This document shows, piece after piece, positions 45,163 through 55,185 of a stretch of 64,000 bases of DNA (position 1 is the stretch's first letter; each line of letters begins with the position of its first letter). The stretch spans positions 20,977 through 84,976 of the forward strand of contig NZ_PVZS01000022.1 in the NCBI RefSeq assembly GCF_003004785.1, given 5' to 3'. The position numbers and the translations under genes are program-made. Origin of the DNA: Alsobacter soli (GTDB taxonomy: Bacteria > Pseudomonadota > Alphaproteobacteria > Rhizobiales > Beijerinckiaceae). The notes below the pieces were generated by a model that worked only from the letters and a program-made list of their open reading frames with translations, made no database searches and was not told the origin of the DNA.

Positions 45163-45966
45163 TCACGGCCGCCGTGTGAGATTGATGGAGAAGCGGAAAT
45201 ACTCGGGGAGATAAACGGAGCGCAGGAGCTCCAGCGGGCGCCCCTCCAAACCGGTGGTGAGGCGCTCCATCGCCAGCAGCGGGCTTCCGGGCTCCACGCC
45301 CAGAAGCGCCGCGTTCGTTTCGTTGGCGAGGGTGGCCGAGATGCTCTGGCTGGCCTCCTTGATCTCCAGCCCAAGCTCCTGTTCGAACACCCGGTACATC
45401 ACGATCGAGACCAGATCGCGGTTCTCGAGCTCAAGGCCGATGTCGGGCGGGTAGAAGGCGTGCTCGATGGCGATTGGCGTCTGGTCCGCGAGGCGTACGC
45501 GCTTCAGCTCCCAGACGGCGCGCTCGCGCAGGGCGTCGCGGACGCCCGCGTCGTGGGTTTTCGTCATCCCCATGTGAAGGATGCGTGCGCCCGGTTCGAA
45601 ACCGGCGTCACGGATCGTCTCGGAGAAGCCCATCAGGCGCCCGACCCAGTTCTCGGGCTTGTTGGACTGGAGGAACGTGCCGCGCCCGCGCTCGCGCGCG
45701 AACATACCCTCCTCCACCAGCGGCCGAATGGCGTTGCGGATGGTGATGCGGCTGACGCCGAAGTGTTTCACCAACTCGGCTTCCGTCATCAGGCGGCCTT
45801 CGGCGTCGACGAGCTTGCCTTCCCGAACCTGGCTGCGAATGGCCTCGCGGATCTGGCTGTGCAACGGCTGTCCGCCGTCACCCCCGGTTTGCTCCAGGGC
45901 GGGGCGGCGCGGAGACGACGCCTCTTGGGCCGCTTTCCTCTTCGTGGGCGTAGGTATTGCAGGCAT
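45163..45966 (-). CDS. GntR family (HutC subfamily) transcriptional regulator
   Basis: A 267-residue regulator. An N-terminal winged helix (about 40-100: PLHSQIREAIRSQV, LVKHFGVSRITIRNAIRPLVEEG) binds DNA; a C-terminal UTRA effector domain (about 120-265) follows. It starts 1 bp after the ATPase stop (TGA-A-ATG) and precedes the sulfatase gene, so it is embedded in the operon it probably controls. The palindrome at 50224-50235 is a likely operator. The effector may be the sulfate ester or its product. Confidence 0.9.
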   Translation of the reverse strand: MPAIPTPTKRKAAQEASSPRRPALEQTGGDGGQPLHSQIREAIRSQVREGKLVDAEGRLMTEAELVKHFGVSRITIRNAIRPLVEEGMFARERGRGTFLQSNKPENWVGRLMGFSETIRDAGFEPGARILHMGMTKTHDAGVRDALRERAVWELKRVRLADQTPIAIEHAFYPPDIGLELENRDLVSIVMYRVFEQELGLEIKEASQSISATLANETNAALLGVEPGSPLLAMERLTTGLEGRPLELLRSVYLPEYFRFSINLTRRP

Positions 45967-45967
45967 T

Positions 45968-47016
<1,049 letters not shown>

Positions 47017-47020
<4 letters not shown>

Positions 47021-47856
47021 CGGCGCCCTCCTCCCTTGACGGCGCCGACCGTCAGACCTTTTACGATGTGCTTTTGGGCGACCACGCCCAGCACGATGAC
47101 GGGCAGCATGGCGAGCGCCGAAACGGCGGCCAGCTTGGCCCAGAGCGTCTGCTCCACGGACACGAAGTTGAACATGGCGATCGTGACCGGCCGCACCGTG
47201 TTGCCGCTGAGTACGACCGCAAAGAGGAACTCGTTCCAGGCGTTCAGGAAGACGAACACGACCGTGACCGCCACTCCCCCCTGCACCTGCGGCAGGATGA
47301 TCCGCCGCAGCGTCTTCAGCCGGCTGGCCCCGTCCAGGAACGCCGCCTCTTCCATCTCGAACGGAATGTCCTCGAAGTAGGACACCAGCAGCCAGATGGC
47401 GAAGGGCAGCGAAAACGACAGGTAGATCAGGATGATTCCCTGGTACGTGTCGATCCAGCCGATGTTCCGCAGGATCAGGAAATACGGGATGATGATGCCG
47501 ACGGGCGGCAGCATCTGCGTCGCGAGGACGTAGAACCCGGCCCAGCGCTTTCCCGGGATGCGCAACCGAGCGAGAGCGTACGCCGCCGGAATGGCGAGCG
47601 CCATGGTCACGATCGTGGTTCCGATCGAGATGATGAAGCTGCTTGCCAGGTTGGGCAGGATCGATGTCGCGCCGAACAGCACGTCGCGGAACGCATCCAG
47701 CGTGGGCGAGAAGACGAGCTTCGGCGGGTAGGCCAGCACGTCCTGCTCGGTCTTGAACGCGTTCAGCAGGCTCCAGAGGATCGGGAAGATCCAGGCCAGC
47801 AGGAACAGGCCCGAGACGCCAATCAGAATGCCCAGGCGCAAGCGCTTGGCGGTCAT
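47017..47856 (-). CDS. ABC transporter permease, MalG-like (CUT1)
   Basis: A 279-residue permease with six helices. The EAA loop EMEEAAFLDGASRLKTLRRIILPQ marks the CUT1 family. The N-terminus LGILIGVSGLFLLAWIFPILWSL is the first helix. It overlaps the preceding permease by 4 bp (ATGA) and the ATPase by 4 bp, so the three are co-translated. Confidence 0.92.
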
Positions 47857-48809
47857 TTCGCCCTCCGCAACGCGAACAGGACGCCGGAGACGACCAATGT
47901 GAACACGAGCAGCGCGACGGCGAGCGCCGAGCCGTAGCCGATCGAGAGCTCCGTGAAGGACTTGCGATACGCGTAGAGGTTCAGGATCTCGGTCGCAGTG
48001 CCCGGCCCGCCCCCGGTCACCGTGAAGATCGCCGCGAAGGCGGTGAGCGCCACCATGGTGCGCATGATGATGACCATCACGATCGCGGGGCGCAGCAGCG
48101 GCAGGGTGATGCGGCGGAAGCTTTGCCACGCGCTGGCGCGGTCGATGCGAGCAGCCTCGTAGATGTCGTCCGGCAGCGCAGCCAGGCTCGCGAGCAGCAC
48201 CATGAAAGCGAAGGGCGTCCACTGCCACGTGTGGATCACGATGACGGAGACCAGCGCCAGGGTCGGGTCGCCCAGCCAATTGTGACTGCCGAGACCCGCG
48301 GTGACGGCCAGGTAGTCGACGACGCCGAAGTCCGGGGCCAGCATGAAGCTGCGCCAAACCATTCCCACCACAGCCGGCGACAGCACGACGGGAAGGATAG
48401 CCACCATCCGGAACAGCCCCTGGCCGCGGCGCATCCCATGCACCAGGACCGCCAGCGCCAAGCCGATGACGACCTGCAGCACGACAGTGGACGCCGTGTA
48501 GACGAGGCTCACGCCCAGCGATTGCCAGAATCGCGGGTCCGCCAACAGTTCGCGGTAGTTATCGAGCCCGGCGAAGCCGTCCATGAACGGCATCGACAGG
48601 TTCATGCGATAGAAGCTCGTCCAGATCAGGAAAAGCAGCGGAAACGTCGTCGTCGCCATCAGGGCGAGGAACGCCGGGGCGAGAAGCGCCGCGGCGAAGC
48701 GGCGCTCCCGTCCCTCCATGATCCGGGCGGGATCGGCGCGCCTGTGCAGCGCCCTTCGGCCCTGCGCGACGACGCCGGCGACGGCGGATTTGTTCACAGG
48801 ATCATCCAC
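47853..48809 (-). CDS. ABC transporter permease, MalF-like (CUT1)
   Basis: A 318-residue permease with six helices. The EAA loop is DIYEAARIDRASAWQSFRRITLPLL. A long N-terminal cytoplasmic stretch (about 1-35) precedes the first helix. It starts within the end of the binding-protein gene (8-bp overlap) and is coupled to the next permease. Confidence 0.92.
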   Translation of the reverse strand: MDDPVNKSAVAGVVAQGRRALHRRADPARIMEGRERRFAAALLAPAFLALMATTTFPLLFLIWTSFYRMNLSMPFMDGFAGLDNYRELLADPRFWQSLGVSLVYTASTVVLQVVIGLALAVLVHGMRRGQGLFRMVAILPVVLSPAVVGMVWRSFMLAPDFGVVDYLAVTAGLGSHNWLGDPTLALVSVIVIHTWQWTPFAFMVLLASLAALPDDIYEAARIDRASAWQSFRRITLPLLRPAIVMVIIMRTMVALTAFAAIFTVTGGGPGTATEILNLYAYRKSFTELSIGYGSALAVALLVFTLVVSGVLFALRRAK

Positions 48810-50187
48810 GCATCATCGGCTCAAGGCGACGCTGAGCCTCATCGAGCGCCGCCTTGGCGGTCGCCTGACCCGCCAGCGCCTGCTGGATCGCGGTCGCGAC
48901 CGTGTCGCCGATGGCCGGCCACTGCGGCACGCGCGGGCGCCAATCCACATCGGTGTCCTGCTGAAGCGACTCCAGCGTAGCCTCGACGAAATTGTCCCCG
49001 AAGCCCTTCATCAGCTTCACGTAGTCCGAGTCCTTCCACAGGCTCACGCGGTTCACGCCCGAGCGCTTGGCCGGGCCGGCGAACTTGTGCGCGGTCCGGG
49101 CCTGAGTCTCCGCGCAAGCCGCCCACTGGATGAACAGCCAGGTGGCCTTCTTGCGCTTCTCGGGCAAGGCGGCGTTGATCGGGAAGCCCCAGTTCCAGAT
49201 CGAGGTCGTCCGCTTGCCGCTCGGCCCCTTGGGCCAGCGGGCGTAGGCGACCTTGCCGATCACCTTGGACTTCTCAGGGTTGTTGACCACCGAGGCGGAG
49301 GAATGGGCGTCTATATAGGTCGCGATCGTTCCCTGGGAGAACGCGTCGGCGATGTCGGGCCAGTTCCAGTTCTGGGCCGCCTGCGGCGCGTATTTCCGCA
49401 TCAGGTCGACGTACCAGTTGAGAGCGGCCTCCGCCTCGGGCCCGTTCACCTGGAGCTTGCCGCCCTTCATCCAATCGCCGCCGAATTCGCGGAAGATTGA
49501 GGAGTAGATGTAGACGTTCTGCCCCGCGCCGGCGACGCCGCGCAGCGCAGCGCCCCAGACGCGGTTGTTCGGATCATGCAGGGCGGCGGCGTTGGACACG
49601 AAGGCCTGCAAGTCATCGGCAGCCTTGAGGCCCTTCGCCTCGTAAAGGTCCTTCCGGTAGACCTGGATCGTCACCTCGCCATCGTACGGCACGCCATAGA
49701 GCTTGCCGTCGATGGTGTTGGCGCTCCGCCAGGCCGGGACGATATCGTCGGGCTGGAACCACGCCGCGTCCGTCAGGGACGCGTCCTTCAGGTACCCATC
49801 CAGCGGCTCGACCCATTTGTTGGCCGCGTATAGGGCGTAGTACATCGGGTCGGCGGCGTGGGTGGAGTAGGCCCCGGCCTTCGAGGTCAGATCGATCACG
49901 CTCTTCTGCCGGATCTGCGCGGGCGGGATCTTCTCGAAGCGCAGGTTCACGCCCGTAAGCGCCTCGAACTGCGGGGCCAGCGTGACCAGGTTGTCGAAGT
50001 AGCTGGCCGGAATCACCGCAACGGTGATCGACTCGCCGGCGGCCTGCCGCCAGTCGATCTTTGCTGACTTGTAGGGGCCGAGGTCGGCGGCATCCTGGGC
50101 GAAAGCGCTGCGAATGAGCGCAGGTGCGGCCACGGCTGCAAGCCCGGCTTGCAGCACGCTCCGCCTCGACGGCGTCACGGGGGACAT
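48802..50187 (-). CDS. Extracellular solute-binding protein (family 1), Tat-type signal
   Basis: A 461-residue receptor that leads the sulfatase operon. The N-terminus (SRRSVLQAGLAAVAAPALIR, cleavage near AFAQD) carries a twin-arginine signal. Mature landmarks are ITVAVIPASYFDNLVTLAPQFEALTG and GKLYGVPYDGEVTIQVYRKDLY, typical of sugar-type receptors. By context its ligand is a sulfated compound, perhaps a sulfated sugar or small organosulfate; that is inference. The start has AGGAGG-type bases upstream. The operator palindromes lie 37-66 bp ahead of it. Confidence 0.9.
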   Translation of the reverse strand: MSPVTPSRRSVLQAGLAAVAAPALIRSAFAQDAADLGPYKSAKIDWRQAAGESITVAVIPASYFDNLVTLAPQFEALTGVNLRFEKIPPAQIRQKSVIDLTSKAGAYSTHAADPMYYALYAANKWVEPLDGYLKDASLTDAAWFQPDDIVPAWRSANTIDGKLYGVPYDGEVTIQVYRKDLYEAKGLKAADDLQAFVSNAAALHDPNNRVWGAALRGVAGAGQNVYIYSSIFREFGGDWMKGGKLQVNGPEAEAALNWYVDLMRKYAPQAAQNWNWPDIADAFSQGTIATYIDAHSSASVVNNPEKSKVIGKVAYARWPKGPSGKRTTSIWNWGFPINAALPEKRKKATWLFIQWAACAETQARTAHKFAGPAKRSGVNRVSLWKDSDYVKLMKGFGDNFVEATLESLQQDTDVDWRPRVPQWPAIGDTVATAIQQALAGQATAKAALDEAQRRLEPMMRG

Positions 50188-50223
50188 GTGCGTTTCCTCC
50201 TGGCCGGCGTTAGTCCCGGCTCA

Positions 50224-50253
50224 TTGTTATAACAAACTAGAGAAAGTCATAAC
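50224..50253 (-). promoter_or_regulatory. Tandem operator-like palindromes ahead of the sulfatase operon
   Basis: The perfect 12-bp palindrome TTGTTATAACAA (50224-50235) has the core GTTATAAC. A near copy, GTCATAAC, starts 20 bp away at 50246 (50246-50253), two helical turns on. A TTGACA-like -35 on the minus strand lies at 50260-50255. GT...AC arms fit GntR-family sites, so the embedded HutC-type regulator (45163-45966) is the natural candidate. The same region also serves the divergent methyltransferase gene. Confidence 0.65.
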
Positions 50254-50379
50254 CTGTCAAGCTCGACAGCCACGTGTACGGCGGAGTGCGAAAGGACACG
50301 GCGGAAACGGTGATCCATGGTACGATGAATTCGTGCGGCTTCAGCCCCTGGCGCACATGCGCCACCCCCGGAGGTTGCG

Positions 50380-51189
50380 ATGAGCCAAGCCGACAAGGCG
50401 TTCACGGGTTCGATCCCGGCCCTTTACGAAAAGTATCTCGTCCCACCTCTGTTCAAGCCGCACGCGGAGGAACTGGTCCGCAAGGTGGCGGCGGTCGAGC
50501 CGCGACGAATTCTTGAACTGGCCGCCGGCACTGGCGTGGTCACGCGACTGCTCGCCCAAAATCTTCCGCAGAGCCGGATCATGGCGACGGACCTGAATGA
50601 GCCCATGATCGCGCTCGCCCGTTCGCTCTGCATGGCCGACGGCGTCGAGTGGCGACAGGCGGACGCCATGTCACTGCCATTTCCGGACGGCTCCTTCGAT
50701 GCGGTCCTCTGCCAGTTCGGCGTCATGTTCTTTCCGGACAAGCACGTCGCCTTCGGCGAAGCGCGCCGCGTACTCGCGCCGACCGGCCGTGTCTTCTTCA
50801 ACGTCTGGGAGCGACTTGAAACCAATCCCTATGCCGAGGTGATCACCAGCGTCCTTGGGGAGATGTTTCCCGACGACCCGCCTCTGTTCCTGGCTCGCCT
50901 GCCCTACGGCTACCACGACGTGGATTCGATCAGGCGCATGCTGCAGGAAGCCGGCTTCGATCGTATCGAAGCCGAGCGCGTCGAAAAAGCGGGGCCCTCC
51001 CCATCCGCCTCCGACGTGGCGACCGGTTTCTGCCAGGGAACGCCTCTCCGCAACGAGATCGAAGCGCGGGATGCATCGCGCCTCGACGAGGCGACCCGCG
51101 CCACAGCCGCGGCGCTTGCCGCGCGCTTCGGCGAGGGACCGCTGACCGAGCCGACGGCTGCGATCCTCGTTACCGCGCAGCGGGCCTGA
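50380..51189 (+). CDS. Class I SAM-dependent methyltransferase
   Basis: A 269-residue methyltransferase of the UbiE/type-11 group. SAM-binding motif I is ILELAAGTGVVTRLLA (about 44-59). The acidic loop is ATDLNEPM, motif II VEWRQADAMSLPFPDGSFDAVLCQFGVMFF, and LAPTGRVFFNVWE follows. The acceptor is unknown. A GGAGG ribosome site precedes it. It is divergent from the sulfatase operon across the 192-bp region holding the operator palindromes, so it might share control. Confidence 0.88.
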   Translation: MSQADKAFTGSIPALYEKYLVPPLFKPHAEELVRKVAAVEPRRILELAAGTGVVTRLLAQNLPQSRIMATDLNEPMIALARSLCMADGVEWRQADAMSLPFPDGSFDAVLCQFGVMFFPDKHVAFGEARRVLAPTGRVFFNVWERLETNPYAEVITSVLGEMFPDDPPLFLARLPYGYHDVDSIRRMLQEAGFDRIEAERVEKAGPSPSASDVATGFCQGTPLRNEIEARDASRLDEATRATAAALAARFGEGPLTEPTAAILVTAQRA

Positions 51190-51216
51190 CCATTGCATTC
51201 GCAGGGCGTGAGCCGG

Positions 51217-52620
51217 TCACCGGGTCGGGCGCAGGAGCGAAGACACCGCGCCCGACATCACGTCCTCCTCGGCCTCCGTGCGCCTGGGCGTGAGCCGGAA
51301 CCAGGGAACCAGTCCCGGCTCGAACATCGCGCGCGCGCTCCTGCGCCAGAGCGGTGGGGCATGATCTCCCACCATGAGCACTTCCAGGTCAGGATGCTCC
51401 TTGGCGAGCTTCGCGACCGCCTGGAAAAGATCGGCCCAGAGTTCGGCCATCGAGCAGACCTCGATGTCATGGAATGCCCCACCCTGCTCCTTGCAGCGGA
51501 AGCGCGGGGTGGCCTGCCCTACGCGCACGGGGACATGAGTGTTCAGCGTCAGCCAATAGATGAATTGAGGCTGCTTGGCGGTCGCCAGGCGCTCACCGAT
51601 GCCCGTCGCCAGATCGACGTCACAGGGGCCGACAAACGGGCCGCCACACCAGCGCCGGACCGGCGTCTGCAAATTCTCCATGAAGATGCTGCGGGCGAAT
51701 CCGATCTTGGGATACCATTTCGTTCTGTCATAGAACGCGTGATTGAACCCGTGCACCGACACTGTCCTGTAGCCCTGCTGGTCGAAGAGATCCGGCAGGC
51801 AGACAGGATCATCCCCCTCGATGACCGCCTTGTAGGATTCGCGGGTCTGGCAGAGCTCGCGCATCTCGCCATAGGAGGTTGAGCCAAAGAAGACCGTTCG
51901 GCCCTCGGTCAGGTCGTAGCGCTCGCGCAGCTCCGCATCGCGCAGCGGCGCCGAGACGAGATCGCGGAGGGAAGGGTCGACAAGAACGCCAAGGCTTTCG
52001 ACGAGCACCAGCAGGACATGTCGCCCCTTGGTCGGCTGCGCCGAGGCCAGCTTGATAAAGCCGGATTGCTGGACCGCAGACTCGAAGGGGACACCCGCGC
52101 TGGCCGAAGGCCCGAAGTCGTAATGCGGCGACGCATTCGCGATCCTGTCCCACCCTGCCGTGATCACCGTGCCGATCGCGAGAAGCGCCAAGGCGCCCCG
52201 GCCCGCATGTGTGCGAAGCCGGGCGATGCTCGCCACATTGGCGGCGATGAGCATCAGGAACCCAGCCGCAAGAGCGGTGTAAAGCGGCGAGGCGAAGATG
52301 TTGATGTTCGAGCCAAGGTGCAGGTAGCCCACCAGATCGATTTGCGCGATGTAGAATGCGGCCGCGATCGAGCTGATGGTGTCGAAGGCCAGCACGGCGA
52401 TGTAGGCCGCAACCAGAAGGGCTGGCCGGACACGTCCTGAAAGAGCGGCGATGCAACCATACAAGACGATCGCCAAAGTCCTGGGCGGCAGGCCGACGTA
52501 GAACAGCTCCGCGCCAACTGCGAGCGCATTGGGCAAGATCACGCCGGCCAGAAGAACCAGCGATTTATCATTCGCTAGCTTTCTTCCCAGCTCCCGAAGA
52601 TTGGACCCCTGGTTCATCAT
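51217..52620 (-). CDS. Membrane-anchored sulfatase-fold phosphotransferase (LTA synthase/OpgB-like)
   Basis: A 467-residue protein with about four or five N-terminal helices (up to residue 155) and a periplasmic alkaline-phosphatase-fold domain. Likely metal and nucleophile residues are LVES (Glu 208), GSTSYGEMRELC (Thr 248, the nucleophile position in lipoteichoic-acid and glucan phosphotransferases), LNTHVP, and VGDHAPPL. It probably transfers phosphoglycerol or phosphoethanolamine to a glycan or lipid outside the inner membrane. It lacks CxPxR, so it is not a target of the formylglycine enzyme. The start codon is uncertain: no strong ribosome site is seen, and the upstream frame extends further. 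Confidence 0.8.
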   Translation of the reverse strand: MMNQGSNLRELGRKLANDKSLVLLAGVILPNALAVGAELFYVGLPPRTLAIVLYGCIAALSGRVRPALLVAAYIAVLAFDTISSIAAAFYIAQIDLVGYLHLGSNINIFASPLYTALAAGFLMLIAANVASIARLRTHAGRGALALLAIGTVITAGWDRIANASPHYDFGPSASAGVPFESAVQQSGFIKLASAQPTKGRHVLLVLVESLGVLVDPSLRDLVSAPLRDAELRERYDLTEGRTVFFGSTSYGEMRELCQTRESYKAVIEGDDPVCLPDLFDQQGYRTVSVHGFNHAFYDRTKWYPKIGFARSIFMENLQTPVRRWCGGPFVGPCDVDLATGIGERLATAKQPQFIYWLTLNTHVPVRVGQATPRFRCKEQGGAFHDIEVCSMAELWADLFQAVAKLAKEHPDLEVLMVGDHAPPLWRRSARAMFEPGLVPWFRLTPRRTEAEEDVMSGAVSSLLRPTR

Positions 52621-52745
52621 CTGCCCGCGTTCTGCGCAACTCTTCCGAAAGAATGTCCTCCAAGGACCTAACAACCTGAAAACGAAGGCCACGCAGTTGG
52701 ACTGATATTTTCGGCCCGTGGGGGTCAGGGCAGAAAAGCCTGAAT

Positions 52746-52776
52746 GAAAAAGCCGCCCTCGGGCCTTGCCCCGAGG
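52746..52776 (-). terminator. Intrinsic terminator, probably of the original tRNA transcript
   Basis: On the minus strand CCTCGGG-GCAAGG-CCCGAGG forms a 7-bp stem with a 6-base loop, followed by GCGGC and TTTTT. No minus-strand gene ends nearby except the broken aminotransferase 240 bp away, on the far side of the tRNA-end copy. It fits the former terminator of the tRNA before island insertion. Confidence 0.6.
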
Positions 52777-52854
52777 ACGAACAAACTGAATGAGCCAACG
52801 CGCAAGAAGCCCGCGCGGGAATCCGGGCGGGCTGGCGTTGTGTGTAGTTGGGAT

Positions 52855-52867
52855 TGGTTGCGGGGGC
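52855..52867 (-). repeat. 13-bp direct repeat of the initiator tRNA 3' end (att-like, left)
   Basis: TGGTTGCGGGGGC (GCCCCCGCAACCA on the minus strand) is identical in sequence and orientation to 63972-63984, the 3' end of the tRNA gene including CCA. Confidence 0.7.
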
Positions 52868-53015
52868 GCGCAACCACCTTCACCGAACAACGCTGACGAT
52901 CCCGAGTCGGCGCAAATCAAAGGACCGCTTAGATCATGAGCTGACATCGTCCCCGGATCGCTAGGGCGTCAGCCGTGGGTGGAAAGCAGACGGCTCATTC
53001 GTTAAGCCAAGACGC

Positions 53016-54187
53016 TTACTGCACCAGCGTGCTCACAGCCGAAACAAGACGATCGATTTTCTTTTCGGTGTTGTAGTAATGCGGAGATGCCCGCACGAGC
53101 GAAGGCAGCTTTCGAGCTTCGGCATCCAGAAGAGTGCTGGAGGGGTTGGAGACGCTCGCATCTACACCCGAGAGGGCAAGCTTTTCTTTCACGCTCGCCG
53201 CGTCGCGGTTCTTGACCGAAAACGTCACGATGGCAGCCGGATCCCGTCCCAGGTCGTAGACCGTGACGCCGGAAGCGGCTTTCAGGCCATCGCGCAATCT
53301 CACTGATAGATCGCGGCAGCGCGCCTCAATCCAATCGAGACCGACCTCCAGCGCATAATCCACGGCGCGGCCGAGCCCAAGTCGGGCTGCATAGTTGTTT
53401 TCCCACGTCTCGAAGCGTCGCGCGTCAGGACGCAGTTCGTAGCGGTCCGGAGCGACCCATGGCGCAGCGAAGTGGTCGAGCATCGGCGGCTCCAAACTCC
53501 GCATCAGTTCTCGCCGAACGTAGAGGAATCCGTTGCCGCGCGGGCCACGCAGGAATTTGCGGCCCGTCGCGGCCAGCACTTCGCATCCGAGTTGATCGAC
53601 ACGCGTCGGCATCTGGCCGACAGCTTGGCAGGCATCGAGCAGATAGGTCGCGCCATACCGGCCTGTCCGACAGCCGCCGCGGGGTTGCGCAGCCCGCCGT
53701 TTGTCGGCACCCAGGTGATCGCGATGAGCTTGACGCGGCCGTCGATCATGCGTTCGAAGGCTTCGGGGTCGAGCACTCCATCCCCATCGTCGGGAATGAC
53801 CTCAATCACCGCCCCGGTTCGCTTCGCGACCTGAAGGAAAGCGACGTAGTTCGCGGCTTACTCGGCCCGAGCTGTCAGGATCCGGTCGCCCGGCTGGAAG
53901 GCGATGGCGTAGAAGGCGAGCTGCCAGGCGACCGTTGCGTTGTCGGCGAGCGCTATTTCTTCGCGCTCCGCGCCGAGCATTCGAGCCACGCTGTCATAAA
54001 CACCATCAAGCTCGCGGGCCGCCTCGCTGGCCGCCTCGTAACCCCCGATTTCGGCTTCGCGGGTGAGGTGACCGAACATGGCGTCAAGCACGGGCTGCGG
54101 CATCAGCCCGGCGCCAGCATTATCGAGGAGGACGCGGTGAGCAACTCCTGGCGTCTCAGACCTGAGCTTTGCGACCTCGATGGCCAT
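53016..54187 (-). pseudogene. Class V aminotransferase (cysteine desulfurase/epimerase-like), disrupted
   Basis: Three reading segments together spell one PLP enzyme of about 390 residues. The N-terminal part (VLLDNAGAGLMPQPVLDAMFGH) is cut by an in-frame TAA at 53858-53860, where relatives would carry a sense codon (ARAE|..|AANYVAFLQV). It continues in frame to NPAAAVGQ, then a frameshift near 53660 moves to the frame GRYGATYLLDACQAVGQMP. The PLP-lysine region AATGRKFLRGPRGNGF is still readable. With one nonsense and one frameshift it is very likely dead. It lies at the left end of the island. Confidence 0.85.
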
Positions 54188-54377
54188 CTCTCTCGCCTCA
54201 CTTCCCCGCCAATCCGGCCGTCAACGAATGCAGCGTTGCTGCCTACCATATCCGAAGGAATTGTACGGCGCTGATGCCAGCCATTATCGGCTTAGGGTCG
54301 GGAGCGGACTCTAGGGCCCAGAGAGCCCAATGTGGCCTCTTTGAAGAGCCCCAAGCTACCAGTTCAGGACCCGCCGA

Positions 54378-55154
54378 TCAGGCGAGCATCTGCGTGTCGC
54401 CGCAAATGGAGATCGCCTGGCCGGAGATGGTCCGGCATCGTGGGCTGGCCAGGAATACGATCTGGTCTGCGAGCTGCTGCGGCGTCACGTATTCCTTGAT
54501 GGAGGTGTACGAGAACGCGATCGCCTCCATTTCGGCGAACCCGAGGCCGCGTTGCTGCGCCTTGGCCTCCAGCACCCGGCGCTGGCGGTCGCCCGCCACG
54601 AGGCCTGGGAGGATGGCGTTGACCCTGACCCCGTCGACGCCAAGCTCGATCGCCAGGGACTTGGTGAAGCCGATCACGCCCCATTTCGCCGCCGCATAGG
54701 GCGCTCGCATGGCGAAGCCCAGGCGCCCGGCCAAAGAGGACAGGTTCACGATCGAGCCGTTCCGGCTCTGGCGCAGATGAGGCGCCGCGAGCCGGGCGCA
54801 GTTGAACTGGCCCGTGAGGCAGACCGCGAGGCAGCGATCCCAATCTTCCGGGTTGATCTCGTCCACCTTGCCGGTTGGGCCCGCGACGCCGGCGTTGTTG
54901 ACCAGCGTGTCTAGGCCGCCAAGCGCGCCCAGCGCCTCGTCGAACAGCCTCGCCACCGACGGACGGTCCGCGACGTCGCACACGGACCAGGTGAACTCGG
55001 GGTCGGTCGTCGCGAGCGCCCCGAGCGCGGCCTCGTCGACATCGCACACATGCACCTTGGCGCCCTCGCGCACGAAGGCGCGGGCGATCTCGAGGCCTAT
55101 GCCATTGGCGCCCGCCGTCACCAGCACGCGCAGGCCGTTGATGCCCAGGTCCAT
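54378..55154 (-). CDS. SDR family NAD(P)-dependent oxidoreductase
   Basis: A 258-residue classical short-chain dehydrogenase: cofactor motif TAGANGIGLEIA (about 13-24), NNAG near 88, active site Ser in NLSSLAG and Tyr-Lys in YAAAKWG (about 152-158). CDVDEAALGAL with an Asp after the second strand favours NAD over NADP. It lies 31 bp downstream of the GntR gene on the same strand. With the dehydrogenase and BKACE genes across the promoter it may act on the same imported beta-hydroxy compound or a later product. Confidence 0.9.
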   Translation of the reverse strand: MDLGINGLRVLVTAGANGIGLEIARAFVREGAKVHVCDVDEAALGALATTDPEFTWSVCDVADRPSVARLFDEALGALGGLDTLVNNAGVAGPTGKVDEINPEDWDRCLAVCLTGQFNCARLAAPHLRQSRNGSIVNLSSLAGRLGFAMRAPYAAAKWGVIGFTKSLAIELGVDGVRVNAILPGLVAGDRQRRVLEAKAQQRGLGFAEMEAIAFSYTSIKEYVTPQQLADQIVFLASPRCRTISGQAISICGDTQMLA

Positions 55155-55185
55155 GACGTCTCTCCCGCCTTGCGTCTCGTTGCGG

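Larger units (their letters stand above)
52621..53015. other. Intergenic junction region: old tRNA 3' flank and island left end
   Basis: No gene was found in this 395-bp region. It contains a minus-strand terminator (52746-52776), a second GC hairpin (AGCCCGC / GCGGGCT, 52808-52833), a 13-bp copy of the initiator-tRNA 3' end (52855-52867), and CGCAACCACCTTCACCGAAC (52870 onward), an inverted near-copy of the sequence beside the tRNA at 63960-63979. This is what is expected where an island inserted into a tRNA 3' end displaced the old downstream flank. Confidence 0.55.

Noticed and set aside
52868..52888. A second tRNA gene at the left island end
   Set aside because: Only the last bases plus flank resemble a tRNA end. 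No D, anticodon or T arm is present upstream.
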